A stretch of 48,212 nucleotides of DNA from a bacterium. Lineage in GTDB: Bacteria; Patescibacteriota; Minisyncoccia; Minisyncoccales; JAGGXC01. Each line of letters begins with the position of its first letter. Position 1 is the stretch's first letter. The position numbers and the translations under genes were made by a program. The stretch lies in the NCBI GenBank assembly GCA_021163265.1, contig JAGGXC010000015.1:1-48212 (forward strand), in the 5' to 3' direction. Below, in pieces: positions 8,555 through 16,588 of the stretch. Below the pieces are notes generated by a model. The model saw only the letters and a list, made by a program, of their open reading frames with translations, had not been told where the DNA came from and searched no databases.

Positions 8555-9112
8555 ATGGAAAAACAGAAAAAAGACATAGGATTTACTTTGCTTGAGCTGA
8601 TTATAAGCGTGGCTGTGATTTTGCTTTTATCAGTTTTGGTAGTTGCTAGTTATGAAAGACAAGGATACAGGATTGTATTAATGAATGCTTCTCATCAGGT
8701 TGCTCAGGATATTAGGATGATAGAAGAAAAGGCAATGGCGCCTGACAAGGGTGTTTTGATTTACGGTCCTTTGGGAGTTCATATTGAATATGGCACTTCT
8801 GTATATTTTTACTTTTTTGATGAAGATAGAAATAATTTGTATTCTAGTCCCAATGATAGTGTTCTGGAAAAGAAAGCTTTGCCTGGCAATATCTCTTTTC
8901 TGAATCCAGTAGTTAGCACAGGTACAACAGATTTTTCGGTGAATTCGGTGGATATTGTTTTTATCAATCCTGATCCAAAAATAAAGATTACTGGGAATAC
9001 GGGTGTTTCTTTTCCTGAAGGAGATCGTGTAGCTATAAAGTTGTTTAATAGCAATATTTCTGTTACTTCAACAGTAAATGTCTACCAAACAGGTTTAATT
9101 GAGATTAAATAG
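8555..9112 (+). CDS. Minor pilin / pseudopilin (GspH-like)
   Basis: This 185-residue prepilin has a short leader ending in glycine before FTLLELIISVAVILLLSV, which keeps Glu5, so it is a PilD substrate. The C-terminal domain of about 150 residues is predicted to be beta-rich and holds a stretch typical of GspH/FimT-type pseudopilins (a DIVFINPDPKI strand followed by a short strand rich in Thr and Gly). It is the first of four minor pilin genes in a row and begins 18 bases after pilD. It probably takes part in the pilus-tip priming complex; the precise class is uncertain. Confidence 0.82.
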   Translation: MEKQKKDIGFTLLELIISVAVILLLSVLVVASYERQGYRIVLMNASHQVAQDIRMIEEKAMAPDKGVLIYGPLGVHIEYGTSVYFYFFDEDRNNLYSSPNDSVLEKKALPGNISFLNPVVSTGTTDFSVNSVDIVFINPDPKIKITGNTGVSFPEGDRVAIKLFNSNISVTSTVNVYQTGLIEIK

Positions 9113-9121
9113 CAAGCTTTT

Positions 9122-9676
9122 ATGAAAAAAAGTCAAGGTTTTACTTTTATAGAGCTACTTCTAAGCGTATTTATAATTTCTATAGGTGTTCTTGTAGGAA
9201 TAGCTGTTATTCAAAAAAGCACATCTTTTACTTCTCTTTCGGTTTCAAGAAGACAGGCATATTTCTTAGCTAAAGAAGGTATAGAAGTTGTAAGGAATAT
9301 AAGGGATACAAGTTGGTTGGATGGAGAAGATCCTTTTACTGTGAGACAAAGCGGCGGAGACATAGTTTGGCCTCCGGATGGAGTGGGGGTGCCAGTTTCA
9401 CCTCCCGGACCGATTTCAGGAACGGTTTATCTCGACTGCTTTAGCGAAGAGTTTCCTGATAGTAATTGCCAAAATAAGCCTTATTTGGCTTTTGATCACG
9501 GTTTTTGGCGATGCTCTCGAGAAGGAAAATTCAAAAGAGAAGTTACACTTACTTTTTCAGGCAGGAAAGGGCTTTCCTCTTTTGCTCAGTTAAGCATTGC
9601 TTCAAAGGTCCAATGGACAGAATCAGGGTCTTCTCATGAAGTTGTGCTTTATCAGACTTTATATAATTGGCGCTAA
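9122..9676 (+). CDS. Minor pilin / pseudopilin (PilV- or GspI-like)
   Basis: This 184-residue prepilin has the leader MKKSQG followed by FTFIELLLSVFIISIGVLVG, with Glu5 present. The helix continues into an ARRQAYFLAKEGIEVVRNIRD-like segment (RQAYFLAKEGIEVVRN), a pattern common in PilV/GspI-type minor pilins, where the A-x-x-G-x-E element packs in the fibre. The C-terminal domain has a proline-rich loop and three cysteines. It starts 9 bases after the previous minor pilin gene and ends 3 bases before the next, so the four are one transcription unit. Confidence 0.82.
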   Translation: MKKSQGFTFIELLLSVFIISIGVLVGIAVIQKSTSFTSLSVSRRQAYFLAKEGIEVVRNIRDTSWLDGEDPFTVRQSGGDIVWPPDGVGVPVSPPGPISGTVYLDCFSEEFPDSNCQNKPYLAFDHGFWRCSREGKFKREVTLTFSGRKGLSSFAQLSIASKVQWTESGSSHEVVLYQTLYNWR

Positions 9677-9679
9677 AAT

Positions 9680-10258
9680 ATGATTCTTTTGAAGAAAAAG
9701 AATAATAAAAAAGGTTTTACATTAGTTGAGATAATGGTAACACTGGCTATTTTGGGATTCTTTTTTGGAATAATTACAGGTATTTTTACCATATCACTAA
9801 AATCTCAAAAGAGAGCGCTTATAAAGCAGGAGTTGTTTTTACAGGGAGAATATGTGATGGAATATCTGGCAAAACAATTGGCTTTATCAAGCAACATTTC
9901 ATCTACAACAATGAGTAGCTGCACAGGTAATGTTAATTTTAGTTATGCTACAAGTGTTGGTAGTATAAGGTTTGTTACCTATGATGATAATTGTATTCGT
10001 GTAGGTACGAGCACTGTTAACAATTTGTTTCAAAGAGTTATTTCGGGCGGTTCAGATTGGCCAGATGGCCCTCTTACTTCTGATAAGTTTGAAGTTAAAG
10101 ATTTTAATATTCGTCTTGTTCAAGCTAGCAGTACAACCAATCATCATCAGCCAAGGATAACAATTTACCTTAGAATGAAAGCAAAAAGTACAAAAGAGGA
10201 ATTAGCTCCTGAAGTTGAGTTTCAAACAACGATTTCCCAAAGGAATCTTAATGATTGA
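9680..10258 (+). CDS. Minor pilin / pseudopilin (PilW- or GspJ-like)
   Basis: This 192-residue prepilin has a lysine/asparagine-rich leader ending in KKG, then FTLVEIMVTLAILGFFFGII with Glu5. The helix is followed by LFLQGEYVMEYLAKQLALSS, similar to the start of PilW/GspJ proteins. The C-terminal domain is small and beta-rich. It starts 3 bases after the preceding gene and precedes the PilX/GspK-like gene by 9 bases, the same order (H/I/J/K-like) seen in many pilus and type II secretion loci. Confidence 0.82.
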   Translation: MILLKKKNNKKGFTLVEIMVTLAILGFFFGIITGIFTISLKSQKRALIKQELFLQGEYVMEYLAKQLALSSNISSTTMSSCTGNVNFSYATSVGSIRFVTYDDNCIRVGTSTVNNLFQRVISGGSDWPDGPLTSDKFEVKDFNIRLVQASSTTNHHQPRITIYLRMKAKSTKEELAPEVEFQTTISQRNLND

Positions 10259-10267
10259 TCTTATTTT

Positions 10268-11047
10268 ATGAATAAATTAAATAATATCAAAAATATGTTT
10301 TTCAAAAAGAAGACAGGCAAAAAAGGAGTGTCAATATATCTTGCCTTGATTATTTTGGTAATTTTTATGGCAATAAGTTTTGGTTTAGGAACAGTATTGT
10401 TAAGCCAGATAAAAAGAAGTCATCAAGCGGGCTATGCAGATAGAGCCTGGAGCGCTGCAAACACAGGCATTGAAGCCATTCTTTATTTAGAAGATAGATG
10501 TCATGATGGTTCTTTTTGTAGTACTCACGGCACCATTTGTAATCCTTCTTGTACAGGACTTACGAATGGCTATTCAACTTCTAGTTCTTTGACCGATGGA
10601 TCGAGGTATATTGCCGACATTACAAAAAACTGCGGTTATTTTGTTGTGTATTCTACTGGCACTTATCAAGGAAAATATTCTCAGGCTATATATCAAGGAG
10701 GACAGCCAGTAGGTGTTATTTTAAACGAGGCTTCAGGAAAAACTTGTAGTGAAATTTGTCAAGAATACGATTGTGATTGCGAAGGGATTAGTACTTTAGA
10801 GACAACTATTAATTGGCAGTATGCTACTGGAGGAACACCATTTTGTGGTGTTCCTCATTGTTTTCCTGGGGTAGGTTGTCCTCTTTGCCAGTATAATAAT
10901 GGTACCTGCGACACTGTAATGACAGCTCTTATTGGACCTTGCGGGCCTGGTATCTGGCGAGAAAAGCGTTGTTGTAAAATTTGTGATAATAGTGATGGAG
11001 TTGCTACTGCGTGGAGTTATTGTTTCTGTACAAGTTCTTCTCCTTAA
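10268..11047 (+). CDS. Cysteine-rich minor pilin, PilX/GspK-like
   Basis: This 259-residue prepilin-like protein has a leader ending KKTGKKG, followed by VSIYLALIILVIFMAISFGL. The Glu5 of ordinary pilins is missing, as in GspK/PilX tip subunits. The SAANTGIEAILYLED segment near residue 64 matches the A-x-x-AG-I-E pattern of PilX. After residue 77 there are 20 cysteines, 15 of them in the last 100 residues, arranged as repeated CxxC, CxC and CC patterns. This implies an oxidised, disulfide-stapled tip domain or a metal site outside the cell. No close family was recognised for the C-terminal half. Confidence 0.78.
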   Translation: MNKLNNIKNMFFKKKTGKKGVSIYLALIILVIFMAISFGLGTVLLSQIKRSHQAGYADRAWSAANTGIEAILYLEDRCHDGSFCSTHGTICNPSCTGLTNGYSTSSSLTDGSRYIADITKNCGYFVVYSTGTYQGKYSQAIYQGGQPVGVILNEASGKTCSEICQEYDCDCEGISTLETTINWQYATGGTPFCGVPHCFPGVGCPLCQYNNGTCDTVMTALIGPCGPGIWREKRCCKICDNSDGVATAWSYCFCTSSSP

Positions 11048-11089
11048 TGAAAAATTTATTTGCCCTTTTTCTAAAAGAGCAAGTTAACT

Positions 11090-13126
11090 ATGACCCGCCA
11101 GGAGGCGAAAAAAAGAATAGAAAAATTAAAAAAGGTGATTAATTATCACCGTTATTTATACCATGTCTTGGATAGAGAAGAGATTTCTCCTGAGGCATTG
11201 GATTCACTGAAGCACGAGCTTTATCTTTTGGAACAGCAATACCCTGATTTAATTACTCCGGATTCTCCAACTCAGCGGATTGGGGGGAAACCTTTAGAGA
11301 AGTTTGAGAAAGTTTATCATTCTGTTCCTATGCTTTCAATCGAGGATGTCTTTTCCGAAGAAGAACTTCGTCACTGGGAAGATTACTTAAAGAAATTGGT
11401 TCCTTCTGAAAAAATTGATTTTTTCTGCGAACTTAAAATTGATGGCTTTGCTATAACATTGATTTATAAAAATGGCATCTTGTTTAAAGGTGCTACTCGA
11501 GGTGATGGAAAAATAGGAGAAGATGTTACCCAAAACTTAAAAACCATTGAAAGTATTCCTCTTTCGCTCTTTTTACACCATCCTTTACCTTCGGATATGA
11601 AGCAAATTGAGGAAAGGTTAAAAAAGCTAATCAAGAAAGGAGAGATTGAAATAAGAGGAGAGGTGTATATGACCAAAAAAGATTTTGAAAACTTTAATAA
11701 AGAAAGAAAGAAAAAAGGAGAGCCTACTTTTTCAAACCCTCGCAATTTAGCAGCAGGTTCTATTAGGCAACTTGATCCGAAACTTGCTGCCTCACGTCCT
11801 CTGAAATTCTTAGCTTATGATTTAGTGACTGATGTTGGCCAAATTACCCATTCTCAAGAGCACAAAATTCTTCCAGCTTTGGGTTTTAGAACTGATCCAG
11901 GAAGAGAATGCAAGAATATAGATGAAATTATCGATTTTTGGAGAGAAATAAGCAAAAAGAGAGATACACTTCCGTTTCAAATAGATGGAATAGTAGTTAA
12001 TGTTAATAATAATGCTCTTTTTAAGAAATTAGGAGTGGCAGGCAAGAGTCCTCGCGGCGTAAGGGCTCTAAAGTTTTCTCCTCAACAAGCAACAACGAGA
12101 ATTTTAGATATTAGAGTGCAGATAGGAAGAACAGGAGCAGTTACTCCTATTGCTTATCTTAAACCAGTAAAAGTGGGTGGAGTAACTATTACGCGTGCTA
12201 CTTTACACAATGAGGATCAAATAAGAAAATTAGGGGTTAAAATTGGAGATACAGTAATTGTGGAGAGAGCAGGAGATGTAATACCAGCTGTAGTGAAAGT
12301 TTTTCCGGAATTAAGAGATGGTACAGAGAGGGAATTTAGAATGCCTCGCGCCTGTCCTGTTTGTGGTGCAAAACTAATAAGACCAAAGGATGAAGCAGTA
12401 TGGCGCTGTCCGAATTATAATTGTCCGGCAAGAAAGAGAAGATTTCTTTATCATTTTGTTTCAAAAAAGGCTTTTGATATAGAAGGTCTTGGTCCAAAAA
12501 TTATTGACCAATTAGTTGAAGAGAATTTGATTTCTCAGCCATCAGACATTTTTACTCTTAAAGAAGGCGATTTAATACCTTTAGAAAGATTTGCTGAGAA
12601 ATCAGCTAAAAACATTGTTGAAGCAATTCAAAGAAGCAAAAAAATTCCGCTGTCTCGGTTTATATATAGTCTGGGTATTCGTCACGTAGGAGAGGAAACG
12701 GCAATTGATTTGGCTCAATATTTTGGCAGCATCGACAACTTGAAAAAAGCTACCAAAGAAGAATTAGAAAAGATACCCGATATTGGTCCTGAGGTTGCTG
12801 AGAGTATTTATAATTTCTTTTCATCAAAAAGAAATCTTAAATTAATTGACAATCTTTTAAAGGCAGGGGTAGAAATTATTCCTCCTCCAAAAATTGGAAA
12901 GAAACTTAAAGGTAAAACTTTTGTGTTAACAGGAACTTTAAGTAGTTTTACAAGAGCAGAAGCAGAGAAAAAGATAAGGTTGTTAGGAGGGCATCCTTCG
13001 AGTTCTGTTTCGAAACAAACTGATTTTTTGGTTGTTGGTAAAAATCCAGGTTCAAAACTCAAAAAAGCTAAAGAATTAGGAGTTAAGATTATAGACGAAA
13101 ACGAATTCCTCAAGTTAATAAAATAA
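11090..13126 (+). CDS. ligA: NAD-dependent DNA ligase LigA
   Basis: This 678-residue cytoplasmic enzyme seals nicks during replication and repair, using NAD+. It contains an N-terminal Ia domain with the YHxxxYHxLD-type element (residues 19-28), the adenylation lysine K116 in ELKIDG, and an OB-fold near residues 325-400. A four-cysteine zinc finger begins CPVC at about residue 422. Helix-hairpin-helix repeats follow (IPDIGPEVAESIYNF near 563), and a C-terminal BRCT domain starts near 605 (GKTFVLTGTL). Length and domain order are those of bacterial LigA. It follows the minor pilins by 42 bases and precedes the rodA-like gene by 5. Confidence 0.97.
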   Translation: MTRQEAKKRIEKLKKVINYHRYLYHVLDREEISPEALDSLKHELYLLEQQYPDLITPDSPTQRIGGKPLEKFEKVYHSVPMLSIEDVFSEEELRHWEDYLKKLVPSEKIDFFCELKIDGFAITLIYKNGILFKGATRGDGKIGEDVTQNLKTIESIPLSLFLHHPLPSDMKQIEERLKKLIKKGEIEIRGEVYMTKKDFENFNKERKKKGEPTFSNPRNLAAGSIRQLDPKLAASRPLKFLAYDLVTDVGQITHSQEHKILPALGFRTDPGRECKNIDEIIDFWREISKKRDTLPFQIDGIVVNVNNNALFKKLGVAGKSPRGVRALKFSPQQATTRILDIRVQIGRTGAVTPIAYLKPVKVGGVTITRATLHNEDQIRKLGVKIGDTVIVERAGDVIPAVVKVFPELRDGTEREFRMPRACPVCGAKLIRPKDEAVWRCPNYNCPARKRRFLYHFVSKKAFDIEGLGPKIIDQLVEENLISQPSDIFTLKEGDLIPLERFAEKSAKNIVEAIQRSKKIPLSRFIYSLGIRHVGEETAIDLAQYFGSIDNLKKATKEELEKIPDIGPEVAESIYNFFSSKRNLKLIDNLLKAGVEIIPPPKIGKKLKGKTFVLTGTLSSFTRAEAEKKIRLLGGHPSSSVSKQTDFLVVGKNPGSKLKKAKELGVKIIDENEFLKLIK

Positions 13127-13131
13127 TTTTT

Positions 13132-14229
13132 ATGATTTTCTCCAGAGTTGCAAGCCACTTCAAAAAATTTGATTGGGTTCTTTTAGGAGCTATTTTTTTG
13201 TTAGTGATTTTTGGGCTTATCTCGATTTGGAGCAGTTCCTGTGCTAAGGGAGATTTCTTTAATTTTAAAAAGCAGATATTATTTTTGGCAATCGGGATTC
13301 TTTTGATGATTTTTGTAAGTTTTCTTGATATTCTTTCTTTAAAAAACAATCCATATTTGATTCTGTTTTTGTATTTTATATCCATTTTTTTATTAATCGG
13401 CCTTTTTTTTGTCCCTCAAATTAGAGGAGTAAGAGGTTGGTACAAAGTAGGTGCTTTTTCTTTTGATCCTATTGAGGTAGTAAAAATTATTTTAGTGATT
13501 CTTTTGGCAAAATATTTTTCAATGCGGCATATAGAAATGTATAGATTACAGCATATTGTCCTTTCAGGAATTTACGTATTTATTCCTTCTGTATTAATAT
13601 TTTTTCAACCCGATCTTGGGTCTGTTTTAGTTTTGCTTTTTCTCTGGATCGCGATTCTTGTGATTTCTGGAATTAAACTTCGTCAATTTCTTCTTTTGTG
13701 TTTTGTTTTTATAGTATTAGGAGTAATAGGATGGTTTTTTCTTTTGCAAGATTATCAAAGAGCACGAATTTCTGCTTTTTTAAATCCTCGAATTGAACCT
13801 CTTGGAGCAGGTTGGTCTCAAAGACAATCAAAGATTGCTATAGGCTCAGGGGGTTTTTGGGGAAAAGGTATTACAAAAGGTTCTCAAACTCAATATGGGT
13901 TTTTGCCGGAACCACAGACCGATTTTATTTTTGCAAGCATAGCAGAGGAAACAGGAATTGTAGGTATTGGTATTTTATTAACTCTTTATTTAGTTGTTGT
14001 TTTTAGGATAATAAAGATTGCGTCTCTTGCGAGAAATAATTTTTTTCGGCTTTTTGCCTCTGGTTTTGCTGCTGTATTAGTATCTCAGATATTTATTCAT
14101 ATTGGTATGAACTTAGGGATATTGCCTATTATTGGTATTCCTTTGCCTTTTGTTAGTTATGGAGGCTCAGGATTGATAGCTAATTTTGTCAGTTTGGGAA
14201 TAATTCAAAACATTAAATCTCGAGAATAA
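13132..14229 (+). CDS. rodA: Peptidoglycan glycosyltransferase RodA/FtsW (SEDS family)
   Basis: This 365-residue polytopic protein has about ten transmembrane helices and belongs to the SEDS glycosyltransferases, which polymerise lipid II with a partner class B penicillin-binding protein. Family segments are visible: a G-W-Y segment after RGVRGWYK, FQPDLGSVLV near residue 160, the extracellular GWSQRQSKIAIGSGG loop near 226, PEPQTDFIFASIAEETG near 260, and the C-terminal GIPLPFVSYGGSGL motif. The PEPQTDFIF wording is more RodA-like than FtsW-like. No mreBCD or PBP gene is adjacent. Its stop codon lies in the first copy of a 19-base tandem duplication. Confidence 0.92.
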   Translation: MIFSRVASHFKKFDWVLLGAIFLLVIFGLISIWSSSCAKGDFFNFKKQILFLAIGILLMIFVSFLDILSLKNNPYLILFLYFISIFLLIGLFFVPQIRGVRGWYKVGAFSFDPIEVVKIILVILLAKYFSMRHIEMYRLQHIVLSGIYVFIPSVLIFFQPDLGSVLVLLFLWIAILVISGIKLRQFLLLCFVFIVLGVIGWFFLLQDYQRARISAFLNPRIEPLGAGWSQRQSKIAIGSGGFWGKGITKGSQTQYGFLPEPQTDFIFASIAEETGIVGIGILLTLYLVVVFRIIKIASLARNNFFRLFASGFAAVLVSQIFIHIGMNLGILPIIGIPLPFVSYGGSGLIANFVSLGIIQNIKSRE

Positions 14230-14256
14230 ATTTTAACCTCGAGAATAAATTTTAAC
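14219..14256. repeat. Perfect 19-base tandem duplication across the rodA stop
   Basis: The 19-mer ctcgagaataaattttaac occurs twice without mismatch or gap, at 14219-14237 and 14238-14256. The first copy contains the last codons and the stop of the rodA-like gene, and the second is non-coding. This looks like a recent replication-slippage duplication. Confidence 0.9.
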
Positions 14257-14276
14257 TGTTGATAACTTTATAGTAT

Positions 14277-14301
14277 ACTCTTTCAATAAAAGAGTTTTTT
14301 T
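14277..14301 (+). terminator. Terminator after the rodA-like gene
   Basis: A 7-base stem (ACTCTTT at 14277-14283, AAAGAGT at 14289-14295) with a 5-base loop runs directly into seven T residues (14295-14301). It would separate ligA-rodA transcription from the surface locus that begins with the promoter immediately downstream. Confidence 0.65.
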
Positions 14302-14303
14302 AT

Positions 14304-14309
14304 TATAAT
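14304..14309 (+). promoter_or_regulatory. Consensus -10 element ahead of the surface locus
   Basis: A perfect TATAAT (14304-14309) lies 44 bases before the ATG at 14354, predicting a start near 14316. The -35 region at 17-base spacing is poor (TTTCAA), so the promoter may need an activator. The leader contains the GATATC array. Confidence 0.45.
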
Positions 14310-14325
14310 TACTTTAATGAAGCAA

Positions 14326-14349
14326 AAGATATCTTGGATATCCGATATC
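14326..14349. promoter_or_regulatory. Cluster of three GATATC palindromes (candidate operator)
   Basis: Three palindromes lie side by side directly before the start codon of a DNA-binding membrane protein: AAGATATCTT (14326-14335), GGATATCC (14336-14343) and GATATC (14344-14349). They sit downstream of the -10 element, where a bound protein would block transcription, or where the RNA could fold by pairing the first two units around a TTG loop. Autoregulation by the adjacent gene product is an inference. Confidence 0.45.
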
Positions 14350-14353
14350 AGAT

Positions 14354-15187
14354 ATGATCAAGAAAAGCAAAAAGTTATATAAAAAAACAGGTTATATCTC
14401 TCTTAGAGAAGCAGCAAAATATTGTCCTTATTCGCAAGAGTACTTATCGCTAAGGGCTCGACAAGGTAAGCTAAAAGCAGTAAAGATTGGAAGAAATTGG
14501 GTGACAACAAAAGAGTGGGTAGAGGATTATCTTCGAAGGTTTAATAATGTTGGAAAAAAAGAAATTGAACCAGAGAAAATATCTTTATATCAGGGATTGC
14601 CTGAATCTTATTCCTTTGAAGAATCTGAAGAGAAAAAGGTCATAAAACATTTGTTATTTCTCGGGATTACTACAGTAATTCTGTCAATAAGTTTAATCTT
14701 TTTGGCTGCCTTTTCTCGGAATACCTACGACGTCAATAGCTATGCTCTAGAAGGAGATATAAATATAATATCAGAAGAAACATTTTCTTCTCTAACTTTT
14801 AGTGATCTTAAATGCTCTTTGATAAAAAACTTCAAAGATTATAAGGATTGGCTAAAAAAGAAGGTTAGCGATGTGTTTGTCGTTTTAAATCATAAATATA
14901 TTGGTTTGAAAGAAAGGTTTTCAAGTCTATCTCTAAGGAGTTTATTTAAAAAGAGGATTCCTTCAGAAACAGTAAAAATATCTGAAACAGCAGTTCAAGA
15001 AGAGATGGGAGTTGTGATATTTCCTCATTCTTTAGAGGCAAAAGCAAAAGAGCAAATAGCAAACGCTTTCTCTGATAAAGTGAAAATAGAACCGCAAGAC
15101 GAAAATTCAGGTATTATTGTTCCTATCTTTAAAAGCAAAGAAGAGCAGAAATATTTTTATATTATGGTACCAGTTAAAGAACAATGA
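14354..15187 (+). CDS. Membrane-tethered helix-turn-helix protein (excisionase/MerR-type DNA-binding domain)
   Basis: This 277-residue protein has three parts. Residues 13-62 form a winged helix-turn-helix of the excisionase type: SLREAAKYCPYSQEYLSLRA followed by GKLKAVKIGRNWVTTKEWVEDYL. A single hydrophobic helix spans about 98-120. The remainder, about 155 residues, is predicted outside the cell and is not recognised. This is the layout of one-component transmembrane regulators such as ToxR/CadC, although the DNA-binding fold is different. It heads a run of secreted proteins and its stop overlaps the next start by 4 bases (ATGA). A regulatory role over this locus is inferred; the HTH could instead serve as a structural or chromosome-tethering module. 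Confidence 0.72.
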   Translation: MIKKSKKLYKKTGYISLREAAKYCPYSQEYLSLRARQGKLKAVKIGRNWVTTKEWVEDYLRRFNNVGKKEIEPEKISLYQGLPESYSFEESEEKKVIKHLLFLGITTVILSISLIFLAAFSRNTYDVNSYALEGDINIISEETFSSLTFSDLKCSLIKNFKDYKDWLKKKVSDVFVVLNHKYIGLKERFSSLSLRSLFKKRIPSETVKISETAVQEEMGVVIFPHSLEAKAKEQIANAFSDKVKIEPQDENSGIIVPIFKSKEEQKYFYIMVPVKEQ

Positions 15188-16578
15188 TGTTTATTTTTGA
15201 TAAAAAAAATAATGTTGTTTTTTCTGTAGTTTTTCTTGGGGTGCTTTTTTTGACACTTGGTTTTGGTATTGTGAGAGCCCAGAATTATTCAAATCTAAGA
15301 ATATTTTATCAAGGCACTTTAGCAACTTCTGAAGGAGAGCCGGTAGAAGACGGACGATATAATATGAGATTTTTAATTTACGATGCGCAAGAAGGAGGAA
15401 ATATTATCTGGCAAGAAGAACATTCTTTTTACGATGCTGTATTTGTTAGAGGAGGGAAGTTTCAGGTGATTTTGGGAAGAAAAAATCCAATAAACCTTGA
15501 TTTTGATAAGGGACCTTTTTGGTTAGGCACGATGATAGGAGAAGAAACAGAAACAGGAGATATTGTCTGGAATATAGGAAAAGAACCGCGCAAAGAAATT
15601 GTTTCTCTTTCGCAGGTTCTGGAAGAAGAGTTTTCTTCTCAAAAATTAGAAGATCTTTCTCAGATAATAAAAGATAAAATAGGCAGCCAACCTAATACAG
15701 TAGTGGTGTTTAGTTTAGAGGAGCTTGAAAAAATGAAAGGCAAAAATACTACAACCTCTGGCATTTCTCTGGGAATCTTCCAGAATTTTATAAATTTTAT
15801 AACCGACAAATTATCATTTATTGTTGAAGAACTCTCGAAAATAGGAGAAAAACTCGATGCTATTTTTTCAAAGTTAAGCGAAATTGCCAGTTCAATTGTT
15901 GAGATGGGAAATAAAATAGATATTTTATACAAAGTGCTGATTATAGATAAAGGACTTGTGCCAAAAGAGGAAATTAAACCTTCTTCTCAAGGGTCAGAAA
16001 ATATTATTTATACAAAAAAGAAGGTTGAGAATCTTATCTTGAAAGGAGGAGAAAGATCAGTAAAGATAATCAATAATTCTATTAAATCTGATAGTTTGAT
16101 TTTTGTGAGTTTTCTTGATGATCCTGGCAGTGCTTGGTGGATTTCTGAGAAACAAAACGGGTATTTTATTCTCTCCCTGAAAGATCCTGCGCCTTCAGAT
16201 TTGCAATTCAGTTATTGGATATTAAACAAAAAAGAATCTCAAGAAGAAAAATTGCCAGAGGTCGGAGAAAATAATACTTTAGAAATTCCTGAATTAACTC
16301 CCTCAGAAATTCCAGCCAAAGAAAACACTTCTTCTGCAAGCACTTCTCAAAACGGTACTAGTTCAGAAATTAATACCAATGAGAGAGAGAATATTCAAGA
16401 AAACAATTCGACCTCAGGAGTTAATCAGCAAAACCAACAAGACCAACAAGATCAAGAGAATCAGGAAAATAATTCTTTCCAGTCAGCGACAGAAACTACT
16501 GGTATTCTTGATACCTCTTCTGATACAAGTTCTCAAACTTCTTCTTCTTCTTCTCAAACTTCTTCTTCGCAGAAATGA
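15184..16578 (+). CDS. Secreted coiled-coil surface protein with low-complexity tail
   Basis: This 464-residue protein has a signal peptide (residues about 8-32, ending VRAQ). Next comes a beta domain at about 37-135 beginning RIFYQGTLATSEGEPVEDG, a YQG-x-L-x-x-x-G-x-P-V-x-DG pattern seen at the N-terminus of many bacterial extracellular proteins. A coiled-coil region lies at about 195-255, followed by another small domain (about 275-355) and a tail rich in Ser, Thr, Gln and Asn (about 370-464) with QQ/DQ and SSQTSS repeats. No membrane anchor or sorting signal was seen at the C-terminus. It is translationally coupled to the helix-turn-helix gene, and the next gene starts 10 bases after it. 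Its function is unknown; it may be an adhesin or a stalk. Confidence 0.7.
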   Translation: MMFIFDKKNNVVFSVVFLGVLFLTLGFGIVRAQNYSNLRIFYQGTLATSEGEPVEDGRYNMRFLIYDAQEGGNIIWQEEHSFYDAVFVRGGKFQVILGRKNPINLDFDKGPFWLGTMIGEETETGDIVWNIGKEPRKEIVSLSQVLEEEFSSQKLEDLSQIIKDKIGSQPNTVVVFSLEELEKMKGKNTTTSGISLGIFQNFINFITDKLSFIVEELSKIGEKLDAIFSKLSEIASSIVEMGNKIDILYKVLIIDKGLVPKEEIKPSSQGSENIIYTKKKVENLILKGGERSVKIINNSIKSDSLIFVSFLDDPGSAWWISEKQNGYFILSLKDPAPSDLQFSYWILNKKESQEEKLPEVGENNTLEIPELTPSEIPAKENTSSASTSQNGTSSEINTNERENIQENNSTSGVNQQNQQDQQDQENQENNSFQSATETTGILDTSSDTSSQTSSSSSQTSSSQK

Positions 16579-16588
16579 TTTTAATAAA

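Noticed and set aside
16379-16588. 70-residue N-terminal extension of the large surface protein
   Set aside because: It is the out-of-frame reading of the low-complexity tail of the preceding gene, giving Ile/Lys- and Leu-rich junk. The ATG at 16589 begins a normal signal anchor 10 bases after the previous stop.
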